From assembly GCA_947579605.1 (NCBI GenBank), contig OX388319.1, positions 15,327,447 through 15,391,446 on the forward strand: a stretch of 64,000 nt of DNA. Reading direction: 5' to 3'. Made by a program: the position numbers and the translations under genes. The DNA is from Athripsodes cinereus. Lineage: Eukaryota; Arthropoda; Insecta; Trichoptera; Leptoceridae. Below, in pieces: positions 1 through 11,240 of the stretch; within the stretch, counting starts at the first letter, position 1; every line of letters starts with the position of its first letter. The notes under the pieces were generated by a model that searched no databases, was not told the origin of the DNA, and saw only the letters and a program-made list of their open reading frames with translations.

Positions 1-2512
1 TTAGCTTAAATTGGTTATTGACTTCAGTAAAGCTGATAGACGGTTACACAGGACTCCTTATTTATGCTCTTATTTTAGCGCAAATCGCGCTGTAAGTTCT
101 AACATGCATATCGATATTCAAACTGATTAAGAAAACTTGTGTTGCCATATTGGGATGAATAACAAAATATGCATTATTTCGTAATATGCTACTGCATATT
201 ATTATTAATAACATCTTATTAACTACAATTAAATTAGTTTCGCTTCTTATTATAAGCTTTAAGCTGTAGGAATAATAATATTTCCGCTGCCTACCGACTA
301 AGTAGGGATGTGATACTACACTCTTGTTAATAATACCTACACAATTCAACACTTAGTTAAAACATGTATACTTATATGTATCTATTATGGGCCGTGTTTT
401 AGGTACTTAACACATCTGATTGCTCGAAGGTAAATAAGTAATAATTACTTTAAAATTTTCTTACATCATATTGTTAGTATGTATTTGATTATTTCTTTAG
501 TTTTGTAATATGTAATTCTATTAAATTCCATTTTACACTAAGCCTCTTATTGAACAGGGCTGATATAATGTAATAATTATTTTTCTACGATGAAGTTCTA
601 TGAATCAATGCTTATATTCACAGTAAAAGTGATCTTATTTGAAAGTCTCGGACTTTCATTCTGGATGTTTCGTGTTTGAATATCATTGTCGTTGTTCTCT
701 GCCTTCACGGCACAATTCATATTTATTTATTTACACGATGAAATGTCAGTGAGTATTACACCCTTGCGCTGTTTTCTGGCAAAGAAAAAACACTACAAAT
801 ATTTAAATTATTACCCAAAAAGGAAAACTGCAAAAATTGACATTTTTATTCAAAGTAAAGAATAATAATTGATTTATAAAATTTAAAGCAATTAAAATTA
901 AAAACAAAATATTAAAAATAAAAATAACGCCAAGTAAAAGATTTTTTGGTTTGTGAATCGGAAACTCAGATTCTTTATAAAATTTGTGACATCTCCTTCA
1001 AGTGTAGTGGTCAATGGATAAATTACAATTAATCAAAAGTAAGTTTTTCTTTTCTTGCTTAAAACTATAACATTCTCAATAAGAACTTTACCTTAATTCT
1101 GAATTGAAGATTATTTATTAAAATTATTAAAGGAGAAGCAGTATTATATTTTTCAACCTTCACTTGGAAGTTTATAAAAGTTTCCAGTTATCGATTGGCC
1201 AATAATATTATTTATTGGCCGGCATCCTTATATTAGGTAATAAATCATTGTTATAGATTTCCCATCAACTCTACATGATGACGCTATTATTTGTTACTCA
1301 CTTCAAACATACTTACACACTGAATCATTAGCAACACGAACAAAAGTTGGTTTTTATATAACACCTATTTTAATAACTTTTCTATTATGTACATTACACT
1401 AGCTTAAATATCCGGCATTTCAACCTTAGAAAATATTCAGCTTATTTGTTCTTCCTTATTTTTATTGGATGATGAAAGAAGTATTAAGTTTGTATCTACT
1501 TGCTTAGCCAAAATTTAAAATCAAATTAGGCCGAAAAATATTATTCGATAGTTTTTCCATACTTCATAGTACGTTTTACTTATGATAAGTAGTTAGCCAA
1601 AAAGAGCACTGTTCCCTAGTTCACTTCTGTTCACTGTTTCCGACGGCCTTGTCGTCCTTTTTTCACAATGTACTGTTGACGTGGAAAGAGGTGACTTATT
1701 TCTCGCAAAGACATTTTGATTTCAGAAGGAATCTCCTTCGAAGATTATTGAAAGACGGTTAGGTTGGATAAGTTAAGATTCAAACGAACACATAAACGGT
1801 TTTTTTTACAATAAATCTTACAAACCTTTTTGTTGAATAATTACTTTTATGATAAATTAATTGTACCTTTACAAAATTGCTTTCAACTTTACGAAGTATC
1901 TTGTTTGTTTAACAATGAATAGTAATCACTGAGGTAATGAGATCTGAATGTTTATTTTGTGATGAGCTTTTGTTCCTCATTGTTCAAACTTAACACCTTT
2001 GTTTTTTTAGCCCTTGGCGAATTTGTTTGTCTTGATTTTAATAGCGACTTTTTCTGAAAGGATTTTTTAACCAGCATGAGTTGATTAATAATAAATTATT
2101 ACCATCAGTTTTTTAATACATCCATGTTTTATTATTCGTATCTGCGTCTTAACAAGATTTTCTGTATCACAAATTTAAAATTGATCTACTAAGCTTCTTC
2201 TACAACAGTTTTGTTGAGGGCTGTGAACACAATGAGCACAGTTGCGTGTTTGACCCCTCCATTGTCCCTGTTCTCTTCTGCCTATATGCCTCTCGCAATG
2301 TGCTTCTTGCAGTCTTACTCACATGATCAGTCCATATTGTTTCTTTTCAAATTATTTTTATCGACAATATTATAATACGTCTAAAATAAATATAAATATT
2401 TCCATAAATCTCTTATTTTACATAAAGTACAAGCTAAGCTTACCAGAAATAATAGACATACAAAATGTGTGACGCATAGCTACTAATTTAAGCATCCAAT
2501 ATTATTATTTAT
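1..2512. other. AT-rich sequence, no gene recognised
   Basis: I see no supported gene. The short ORFs are what AT-rich noncoding DNA gives by chance. A slightly GC-richer patch at about 2210-2330 can be translated on the minus strand without stops for some 35 codons, but I cannot assign it to a family. Confidence 0.5.
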
Positions 2513-2608
2513 CTATACCACAAGTGGGGCAACCAACAGACTAACTTCATGCAATATTCAAGTTGTCGACGTCCGTGCCAGTAATAAATAAAGTCATTTA
2601 GGACCATT
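2513..2608 (-). mobile_element. SINE A fragment (3' part)
   Basis: This is the reverse complement of the family A 3' half. It shows CCACAAGTGGGGCAACCAAC, a match to the conserved terminal hairpin region, followed by the 'gtgccagta' block. It is diverged and lacks the tRNA-like head. The family is described at 42185-42449. Confidence 0.7.
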
Positions 2609-2614
2609 TCAATA

Positions 2615-2745
2615 TTGTATTTCCATCTTCTCCTTCGCCTTGGTCTTTATCCCATTTATTTGGGGTCGACATTCCTAGTCCTCGTCTTCCAAGTTTTTCG
2701 GTCCCCTGCATCCTCCGAACGCAACTCTGCCTCCCTCATTATCCT
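2615..2745 (-). pseudogene. LINE reverse-transcriptase C-terminal fragment
   Basis: Read on the minus strand, this encodes MREAELRSEDAGDRKTWK followed by TRTRNVDPK and a stop (complement of 2656-2658). This is the A/E-x-DRxxW...R.x.DP ending typical of many insect non-LTR retrotransposon ORF2 proteins. About 40 bases of 3' UTR follow. Everything upstream of this 30-codon tail is missing, as expected for a 5'-truncated copy. The clade cannot be fixed from so short a piece. Confidence 0.6.
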
Positions 2746-2794
2746 AAATATTGTATTTCCATAATTTGTATTATTATTATTCAAAGCAATTCCA

Positions 2795-2893
2795 GTGTTA
2801 TGTCATTGTTGTCTTTGTATTTTTTTTAAATTTATGTAAACATGTAAAAGGCTTCTTGCCGTATATATTTCTATAAATAAATAAATAAATTTG
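2795..2893 (+). mobile_element. LINE-like 3' tail
   Basis: It ends in a short ATAAATAAATAAAT tail, preceded by the block AAACATGTAAAAGGCTT and 'tgccgt'. The same block occurs at 16190-16262, so the two are copies of one element's 3' end. There is no coding sequence here. Confidence 0.5.
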
Positions 2894-3294
2894 AGGTACT
2901 ATCGTAGAACTAAAAATGATCACTTCACCATTACGAGTGCCCATCACATAAGCACACTTGTAAAATGTTTGTGAATGAATTAATTACATTGGTATGTATT
3001 GAGTGTGGTCATTATTTTGATATCGAACACTCTGCAAACATTTATCTTCAGTTTTTGTTAAATAAATAATTATTGTACAATTTAATTATTTCGCAAACAG
3101 TTTTATAATTTTGTTATGTTTATACAAAAAAAGCACGTGGAATATACTAAAACGTTTGTTTATCTAAACTATACAGATACATAGGTTGCTGTGATTTGTA
3201 GTATTTCCAAATGAATGGAAATCTTCATTTTGAACAGCTATAATAAAATATCGTATAATCTCTCAGAAAGAATGATATTATACTTTATCGTAAG

Positions 3295-3363
3295 TAAGTA
3301 CTAACTTGTTCCGGGCTATGTGGCCGTGGCCTGTCCATATAGCCCGGAACAAGTTAGTACTTA
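3295..3363. repeat. 29-bp inverted repeat hairpin
   Basis: The arms 3295-3323 and 3335-3363 are complementary over 29 bp with a single G.T-type mismatch. The loop is 11 nt. The arm contains AACTTGTTCCGGGC, which is GC-rich for this region. It could be a small foldback MITE or a source of hairpin RNA. Nothing in the flanks decides between these. Confidence 0.85.
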
Positions 3364-3412
3364 TAACCCTGGCCAATAAAGACTTAGATCTTCCATATAC
3401 TTATCGTCAAAT

Positions 3413-3560
3413 TTTTATTTATTTATTTTATCCTCCTTGCACATCAGCATTCACATAACAAAATCAACAAATCAGAGTACATAAGAAAAAATGTGATGAT
3501 ATGCTGTGGCGAGATTATCACTATATAGTAATTTCTTCCATTTTACCATCTACCGTTAAT
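3413..3560 (-). mobile_element. LINE 3' UTR copy (GGAAGAAAT family)
   Basis: The reverse complement contains GGAAGAAATTACTATATAG then TGATAATCTCGCC, and ends in an ATAAATAAATAAA tail. This is a diverged relative of the plus-strand copies at 12965-13081 and 23575-23720. Similar 3' ends are very common in insect LINEs. No ORF remains. Confidence 0.55.
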
Positions 3561-3821
3561 GAGCAATCGTTATTCTTTGCCTCTAAATATTTTTTCAATA
3601 CATGTTTAAATTTGTCTATATCTAGTTAATGTTTCTTTTGAAAATACAGGGAATGAGATAGCCTCCTTTTAGAGCAATTTTATTTCTATCCAGTAACTTT
3701 TTTCAACAATATTCCAAAGCGTCTGATATTGTTGACACGAAAAGGTTGTATCGTGAAAGAAGGTGCTAGTATCTGTTTTTGTTTATTAAATGTATTATTA
3801 CTAGGCAAATTAAAAAAAAAT

Positions 3822-3866
3822 ATGGATGGGGTACCTCATCGCTGAATTGAAGATGTTAAATTAATG
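3822..3866 (-). mobile_element. SINE A internal fragment
   Basis: This is a short minus-strand match to the middle of family A: ATGGATGGGGTACCTCATCG, then 'ctgaattgaagatgttaaa'. It lies just before another minus-strand copy. Confidence 0.5.
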
Positions 3867-3895
3867 TGACAAACAAGATTTAACAAGTTAAATGT

Positions 3896-4145
3896 CTAGA
3901 TACCATCACGACATCTCCCACAAGTGATGTAGCCAGCAGACCAACCGCATCTAATGAACATGCAAACTGCCTCTCTTTATTAACAAAAAATCAGTACATT
4001 CAGAACGGGTATTATAAAAACATACCTAACTCGTGACTAAATTTTAAATCTAAAAAAGCTTTTTCTCGAACACATTCTTTTACAGAGCACTCGAAAACTT
4101 GCGGAAAAATGTGGAAGATCTATTATTTACCGGGATACTCCACGG
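3896..4145 (-). mobile_element. SINE A, near full length, diverged
   Basis: On the minus strand this copy covers the whole family. It begins at 4145 with the complement of 'ccgtggag' and ends at 3896 with the complement of TACCATCACGACATC. The A-box-like head, the TCGAAAACTT block and the terminal hairpin region are all recognisable. Many substitutions and small insertions mark it as old. Confidence 0.75.
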
Positions 4146-7045
4146 CTTTCTTTGTATATAAAATTAGTAGATGTGTTAGAATACATACATATTGTCATAT
4201 TACTGTATGTTTGAGTGTGTACCTACTGGTGTAGGTATCACATCACATTGTAGGTATGTTACAGCGGTCAATGGGTTAACACGAATAGTGCAGTCGCGCT
4301 AATTAACTGCACAACCAAACCGCCTTGATTCGCTGATACCGCAGGTGTACACAACCATATCATCATAAAATTATTATCATGTAGTTATTGACTCACAAAA
4401 ACAAATTCTGTTTCAAATACTAGTAGCCAACATTCAATTTTTTTTTTTATTGAAGTAACTCTGTGCCAAAAAAAAATACCTATATTCTCTCTGTGAACGT
4501 CAAGAATTTTCTGGTCATTTTAAAGTATATTTTTAAACCTATACCGAAAACTAGGGTGACAGGATCATCCATATCGCTGCAAAAAGACATAAGCTAGCTC
4601 GCGTTTAAGATGAAATCCACAAAAGATGGAAGGATAGTGGTTCGTCAGCATCATAAGATGAAACAACTGCTGTAGTAACAATTTTATCTTCAGAGAAAAC
4701 GGAAGAAGATTTATGAGGATTATCTTTATTAGTTACGAAAGATTTATATAGCCTTCACTTCCGTTTTATATATAGAATATTGTAATATATATGATGGAAC
4801 ATGGTAAAAAGGTTTTAAACCCCTTTGTTTTCTTTGACATGCATAAAATATCGTGACATAAGTCATTTGTTATTAAACTGCATTATACCTATCTTCCGTC
4901 TTGCTCACGCCCACGTACAATATCCGGCGTTAGAAACAGACAAAAACATGATTTTATATATTATGTATTATTATAATGATCAGTACGATTTTAATTAGTC
5001 TATAACGAGATGAATTTAATCATCACTCTGTACAAAAAGGGCAATATTCTTAATATTCAATGATTACCTACTAATATATAATACGTGAACCTTTTTATCT
5101 TGTTCCTGTTACATGACACTTACTAATATAACAATATGGATGTATGCACATCATATCATTTCACATAAATCATGGCTGATAGTTGCATTAGCGTTATCTC
5201 TTTCGTGTCAATTAAATATGTCATAGTAGAAGCGAGACAGATGTTGTTTTGTGTCATGTAAAACAATGACTAATAAAATGTTGTCTATTGTTTTTTGCAA
5301 CGATTTATAAATTTGTCTGTTTGTTTCCTTGACATTTTCTTTTAACATTATTAATTTACACCAAATTCTGCCCGTTTCGTGTTAGTATGAAACGAATTAT
5401 TTATTTTACATTATCTGCTCAATTTTGAAGGAACAAATAAAAGAAAGATATATGTTTTTATTATTATTTTGTATTGATTGTTTATTGTTTTAAGTGTATA
5501 TTTTTTACTGAATAAATATATTTGAATTTGAATTTCTACCGAATCATGCAGAGTTTTTTTGTTGTTGTAATTTTATTTGCTTTTACAATTTATTTGTCTT
5601 GAAATTATTACAATTCTTGATGATCAAATTTATTAATTTTATGAACATTTGCGTTTCATATTAACATTTCTCATTTTAAGGCAGCCCTTATATAAACTTT
5701 CTTTAACGTAACGTTCTTCTTGTTCTTCGTTTCTATACAGCCAGATGTCAAAGAAATATACAATTAATAATTACAGTACATCTCCTGGTATTTCACATAA
5801 GCGATTCAATAAAATCCTTTTTATGTATAAACAAGAATAACATCGATACGACATTATTCACTACAAAACCTACTAATAATAATACTTCTATACCTACAAA
5901 GAAATAATAGGTAATATTATTTTATCTAAATAGTTAGTACAGCAAGGAGTAACGTATCATATACACGCGACATACAATAATATTATTTCTAACAATATTA
6001 TTACACACTACGTACAAACAACTCTATAGAGACATTCATTGTCACGATTTTGTCTAACAACAACAAATACTAACAATTCGTTAAAAAAATGTCGGTATAC
6101 CGTGTTTTGATATTTTACAGTCATGCTTCTAATTAAAATAATTGAATGTAGGTTCTATTATTTGAATTCGTTCTAAATTTGAATTATTATTCCGTTTTCT
6201 TGATTTGAAAATAATATATCGTGAATGTATGTATATTCTCGTTAACGAGTGATATTTTGTGTTCGTATGAATGGTTGTATTTACTTATGTAACTTGTGAT
6301 TTATTTCGAGTGATTTTATGTCAATTTCGTGATTTTGTTATGTAATATTTTATTGATAATTGTATTAACTAGTGATTTAGTGACTACGTATTTTAAAAAT
6401 AAATAATAATGAAAAATTTATTAATAATATAAAATAATATCCGTATATAAGAACAAAAGACGGACTTATTGCGTCGCAACTGTTCCAGCTAATATCGTAA
6501 TTAAGAATAGAATGACTGAAAAAATAATAAAAATGATCGACAAATAAAATAAAAAAGAAGAAAAATACGAAGTGCATGCAGAATAAATAAATAAATGAAT
6601 TTAATTGACGAATCATTGTTTTTTTTTTATTCGGGTATCGTTGCAATTGATTGAAACAGTGAAAAAGTGTTTAATTTGCATTTTTATGAATCGTTTAATT
6701 CTGAAATGTGACAAGAAGAGACAACACATATGTACGCATGCTTGGGAAAAATGACCAAAAAAGGTAGGTACCAAATGCATCGTTTTAAGTATACACACAC
6801 AAACACACCCTCACACACACACGGATATATATTATGATAAGTTTCTGGAGGTAACCCAGAAATCTATCATAACATAAAACATCCAAAAAACATATGATTA
6901 TGTTTACGTTTGTATTTCAGAGGTTAAGTATTAAAGTCTTCTCAATATATACCTACTTAGTTCCATGGGCTCTCCCACTCTTTCTTTTAAGTTTTTTGCT
7001 GTTCTGTAAAACTCGTAAAACATCACAAATTGGACATCATCATTT
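4146..7045. other. AT-rich sequence, few features
   Basis: There is no supported gene. A possible LINE tail ends at about 5535 (AATAAATATATTTGAATTTG). A CA-rich microsatellite lies at 6790-6822. The ORFs on both strands are short and low in complexity. Confidence 0.5.
6790..6822. repeat. CA-rich microsatellite
   Basis: An imperfect ACACAC run, broken by 'aaacacaccctc'. It is a simple sequence repeat with no wider context. Confidence 0.8.
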
Positions 7046-7144
7046 AAACAGTGATGAGGTATGCCAAGCATCCTGAATGTGAATGTTATATTGCAAGGAG
7101 AGGACAATAAGAAAGTTTATTAAGTACCCACTACCCACTTGTGG
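7046..7144 (+). mobile_element. SINE A fragment (3' half)
   Basis: A plus-strand copy from 'aacagtgatgaggtatgcc' through the terminal 'ctacccacttgtgg'. It stops where an opposite-strand copy of the same family starts, so the two lie tail to tail. Confidence 0.65.
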
Positions 7145-7270
7145 TATGCTCACTAGGGTAGCCAACGGACTAACCACGTATAATAAAAATGCAAGTCGTT
7201 CTCCAGTGTCAAATTAAGTTAAAACATAGAATGGATGACGTACCTCATTGCTGAGGTCTGAACATTTTGA
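7145..7270 (-). mobile_element. SINE A fragment, inverted partner
   Basis: A minus-strand copy showing GGGTAGCCAACGGACTAACC, the 'ttctccagtgtcaa' block and TACCTCATTGCTGAGG. With the preceding plus-strand fragment it forms an imperfect inverted pair. Confidence 0.65.
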
Positions 7271-8543
7271 AATAAAAACAAATGTTTTTCTACTATATTT
7301 CTTTTTTATTGAGAGAGACATCTTTCGTCTTACAAAGACATCGTCAATCTATGTATAATACGAAATACGTCTCTCAATAGAAAACTATATAATACGATAA
7401 AAATTGTTTGAATCCACACGTTTATTTTGACATGAAATATTAAATTCAACAGTGTTACAAGCAAGTTTGTATAATATAATTTATTTAATACATATTTATT
7501 TCCGGATTCGGCTCGCATTTAAACAACATTCTTGCTCATCTATAAAAATATTTAATTTCACATTAAGTGACTATAAATAATTCTACAAAGAATCTTAACG
7601 TGTATTCTTATATGATCGTTTATTATAACGAATATTAGAAAAAGAAGTGCAGATTAATACGTTAAAGCTATTTGGTCACTATTCAGACAATGGGATATGT
7701 ATCGCAGTCGAATATCCAATTATTTTTAAAATAATAATAAATTTGTGTAAAAGGCGTACATATCTCCTTGAGGCAATGTCTTCCAGTTAATCTAATTTAC
7801 TTTATTCGAGGACTAGATTCTTTTTTTGGAATAACATTTTTCTCAAATATTTCTTATTGTTATCCCATCCTATGAATTGTATTTATTTATTTTACAAATG
7901 GAGCATATTAGCAATTTTAATAGATGTGTTACTGTTAAAGATAAGATCTCAATCTGACTACCGCTATCTTTGTGAAATAACCATCTAGTGCACCCACAAG
8001 AACATATCAAGAATAGTTTCAAAGGGGCAGTAGCAAAAAAAATAGGACTAATTATTAATAATACTAAGATTTGAGACGTTTTTAACTTTTAATTTTTACA
8101 ATACATAAAAGAGATTGAAGAATAAGATACCTGATATCTTCATTTTTGTATTCATAGATATAATTTTTTTCTGTGAGTTAGTCAGTGATCAAACTAAAAT
8201 GTAAATTGTCACTTTTTTATCCCACTGTCTGAATAGCGACAAATGTTTCTATATCGCATTGAGTTAATGGTAATTGTGAAGAATGATGATAATTTTCTTG
8301 ACACGGTGAATACCAGACGACACTGTTGGCATTTGAAGCATCCAAATTTCTTGGGCGTGTGGCCAAGTTGTCTGCATTTATTGACAGATGCCCATAGGCC
8401 AACATCTTCACTTCACTTCTTTAGAATGTCGAAATTTATGAGATGTTTTTAACTATAATACCAACTTTGAACTTTGTCATATATCTTCTAGTGTTAACCA
8501 AATATCAGCAAACCCGATTAACAATTTGATAAATTGCTTTATT
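7271..8543. other. AT-rich sequence, no gene recognised
   Basis: A weak imperfect inverted repeat lies at about 7295-7390 (TTGAGAGAGACATC against GTCTCTCAATAG). A patch near 8220-8410 is open in two opposite frames but resembles no family I know. Confidence 0.45.
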
Positions 8544-8769
8544 AAAATTCTATCTATATCAGTTATTTTAGAAGGATTAACTATGTAACAGTTACGAGAC
8601 ATTTTGAATGTATTTTAAATATTCTACAATGCACATCCGTTACTTGATTTTTTAAAAATCGCGATCGATTTCGGTAAACCTTTACCATTAACGAGCGAGA
8701 TAATACTGACTAATATTTTTGTTAAAACATCTACAAAAACAAAATAATTGAAAACAATAGCTGCACCTG

Positions 8770-9009
8770 TTAAGGATTAGGCATTGTAAACATTGTGAGA
8801 AGAGGTGATTTATAATGATTTATTACTTTATTTACAATATTTACGTTTGAATTCAAAGCTTTATTAATTTCTAATGTTTCCAAAGAACATAGTTTAAAAT
8901 AATTATTAATATTTGTATATTTAAAGGAACTATTTGTTTTTACGAAATTGTGATCAAATTCAATTATATGATTCGCGAACTCGGAATAATTACTATTTTT
9001 AAGGCAAAA
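8770..9009 (-). pseudogene. Penelope-like EN C-terminal fragment, left copy
   Basis: The minus-strand frame encodes NSNYSEFANHIIEFDHNF, a middle block NYFKLCSLETLEINKALNS, then VNKVINHYKSPLLTMF and a stop. The paired histidines (FANH...DHNF), the L-x2-LE-x2-EIN block and the SPLL tail fit the part of Penelope-like ORFs after the GIY-YIG catalytic residues. The reverse transcriptase and the GIY-YIG motif itself are absent. The last part of this frame, 8969-9009, lies in the palindrome spacer, so this copy reaches further 5' than its partner. Confidence 0.6.
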
Positions 9010-9034
9010 TTCGTGCTCTCTAGAGAGCACGAAC

Positions 9035-9231
9035 TATAATTGAATTTGATCACAATTTCGTAAAAACAAATAGTTCCTTTAAATATACAAATATTAATAA
9101 TTATTTTAAACTATGTTCTTTGGAAACATTAGAAATTAATAAAGCTTTGAATTCAAACGTAAATATTGTAAATAAAGTAATAAATCATTATAAATCACCT
9201 CTTCTCACAATGTTTACAATGCCTAATCCTT
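9035..9231 (+). pseudogene. Penelope-like EN C-terminal fragment, right copy
   Basis: This is the mirror image of the left copy. It is open on the plus strand from IIEFDHNFVKTNS to the SPLLTMFTMPNP stop. It begins inside the His-rich block, so it is slightly more 5'-truncated than the minus-strand copy. The absence of visible differences from its partner implies very recent formation, gene conversion or an assembly artefact. Confidence 0.6.
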
Positions 9232-9429
9232 AACAGGTGCAGCTATTGTTTTCAATTATTTTGTTTTTGTAGATGTTTTAACAAAAATATTAGTCAGTAT
9301 TATCTCGCTCGTTAATGGTAAAGGTTTACCGAAATCGATCGCGATTTTTAAAAAATCAAGTAACGGATGTGCATTGTAGAATATTTAAAATACATTCAAA
9401 ATTCTATCTATATTTTAATGATTGCGTTG

Positions 9430-9650
9430 TCTCTTACAAGTTGGGTACCCAGTAGACTAATTATACGTTACAAACATACATGCTGACATCTTAATGCCAC
9501 TAAAAAAGAATTTTAAAATGGGTGGCATACCTCAACGCTAATTCTAAGATGTTGTATTCGTTTTGTATAACGAAATATTATCTCTTACAGGATACTCGAG
9601 AACTCTTAGAAAAGTGGTAAATGACCAGCCATTCTTTTCCGAGGGCTATA
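9430..9650 (-). mobile_element. SINE A, near full length, diverged
   Basis: A minus-strand copy abutting the Penelope-like palindrome. Visible blocks are CAAGTTGGGTACCCAGTAGA, GGGTGGCATACCTCAACGCT, and 'ttacaggatactcgagaact'. The head region near 9640 is degenerate. Confidence 0.7.
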
Positions 9651-10945
9651 GTGTAAATAGATCTTAAAATTAATACACTTTTTGAAAGAAAGAAATAAAT
9701 TCTGTTTTTTACCGTGAACTTTACTTGTTTTATTCATTTATCAACGACAATTTTTATTGATAGTCATGAAGCTGCATTTAATCCTGCAGCATATTTTATG
9801 TTCTGTTATGATATTATGTACCTACTTATAAAATGTAAACAATGCCAAAATGTGTATGAACATTTGCAGAAAATTATCAGAAAACATTTAAAGATATATT
9901 ACGCACACTTTATACATTTACAAATACAACACGATTTACGTCAGCTATTTCAAGTATTATTAGTATTTATTATATCACAAATATATTTATCGTAATACAA
10001 CTTGTAACTTCAAATAAAGAACTTGTAATGATTGAAATATTTGGCAGTGATTAATAATTATTCTGAATGCAGTTTATCGAGAATATCATTGGTACAAAAT
10101 AAAATACACAGTTAATTCGTAATGATGCTCTCTTATAGATCACAACGCAATAGATTGATCTGGAGCATGCCTGGTTTTTCTTTTTCATTCCTCCTCCTTC
10201 TACCAGTATTCATATGTGCTACATCTAATGTTTTCTGCCAATTGATCCATGTAGATCTTTATTGGTCCACCTCTAATAATTCTGCATTCGGTTATACCCT
10301 CAAGCGATGGTAGTAATGAGCATATTAATTTGGATGCCTCAAATTGTGACTAATTTGCTATTGCTGGCTAATATTTTTAAGGAATGGCCTCCGGCACTGC
10401 TCAATTTTTCACTGTTCTTACCATTAGATTTTCATCGTGCATAATTTTACAACACTACATCTTAGAAGCAGCCAAGCTTTTGCTCCCGACTTGTAGCTAG
10501 ACAATTTTATTTCATATATATTTATATATTTTATTTTATTTTCACACGTACGTGGAAAACATAATTTCACATTAAAAATAATTGCATTTTTACTTCATAA
10601 ATTACAAAATTTCTTTCAAATTTAAGGTAAGCATGCATGTATTATACACTTTGTAATTTTTAGTCTCATTTCTACCAGAAGTTTCAGTGTTATATACGAT
10701 TAACTTATACAGCCCTAATATTTTCTAAGCTATAAATACAAGAAGAACAATCACTGCATTAAAATCTAGACAATACGAACAATGTCTATAAAACATAACA
10801 ATGCAATGGTATCATCAATATTCTATTTTAGTATTGTGCATATGTAATAAATAATACCTATACATAGATTTAAATGCATTTGCAATATTGTACGTCGTAG
10901 TATATTTCAGCTATATCAGATGGACATTTGTACAATCACGATATC
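9651..10945. other. AT-rich sequence, no gene recognised
   Basis: A 93-codon frame at 9714-9995 and a 63-codon frame at 10122-10313 are open by chance as far as I can judge. Their translations are low-complexity or lack family motifs. No repeat family was recognised. Confidence 0.45.
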
Positions 10946-11050
10946 TACGTGGGGTAGCCAGTGGACTTACTGCGAGTAATAGAACTACATATCCTTTCTG
11001 TAAGTACCTAAAAACTTTAGACATTCGAAATCGGTGGCATATCTATGACA
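10946..11050 (-). mobile_element. SINE A fragment
   Basis: A minus-strand match: ACGTGGGGTAGCCAGTGGAC at the 3' side, then 'agacattcgaaatcggtggcat'. The centre is diverged and the head is absent. Confidence 0.6.
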
Positions 11051-11149
11051 GTTGATATAAAAGAGTACCGATCGTGCTGCACTGTCATGTCGAATTCCCT
11101 AATAATTTTACTTTGACCTTATTAACGATAAGAATTTATTGATTCCAAT

Positions 11150-11240
11150 TGGGATGGAGAGGACAATTTGCATATTTATAACATGCAGTTAATCTACTCG
11201 CTACCCATTTGTAGGGAATGCCATAATGGTATAGTAATAG
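11150..11240 (+). mobile_element. SINE A 3' fragment
   Basis: A plus-strand copy: GGAGAGGACAATTTGCATAT through 'ctacccatttgtagggaatgccataatggtatagtaatag'. The terminal hairpin and the tail junction are preserved. The 5' half is missing. Confidence 0.65.

Larger units (their letters stand above)
8544..9413. mobile_element. Palindromic Penelope-like element remnant
   Basis: A large inverted repeat: arms 8601-8968 and 9035-9402, each 368 bp, show no difference when read by eye. The spacer is 66 nt and contains a perfect 24-bp palindrome at 9010-9033. The 16-bp direct repeat AAAATTCTATCTATAT flanks the unit at 8544-8559 and 9398-9413, consistent with a target-site duplication; its first five bases overlap the right arm. 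Each arm encodes, reading outward, a peptide with FANHIIEFDHNF (left copy), YFKLCSLETLEINKALNS and a VIN..KSPLL ending. This matches the C-terminal part of the GIY-YIG-type endonuclease region of Penelope-like elements. The arrangement is therefore two 5'-truncated copies head to head. Assembly artefact is the main alternative. Confidence 0.65.

Noticed and set aside
2210..2330. Possible coding fragment on the minus strand
   Set aside because: Open for only about 35 codons and not assignable to any family I recognise.
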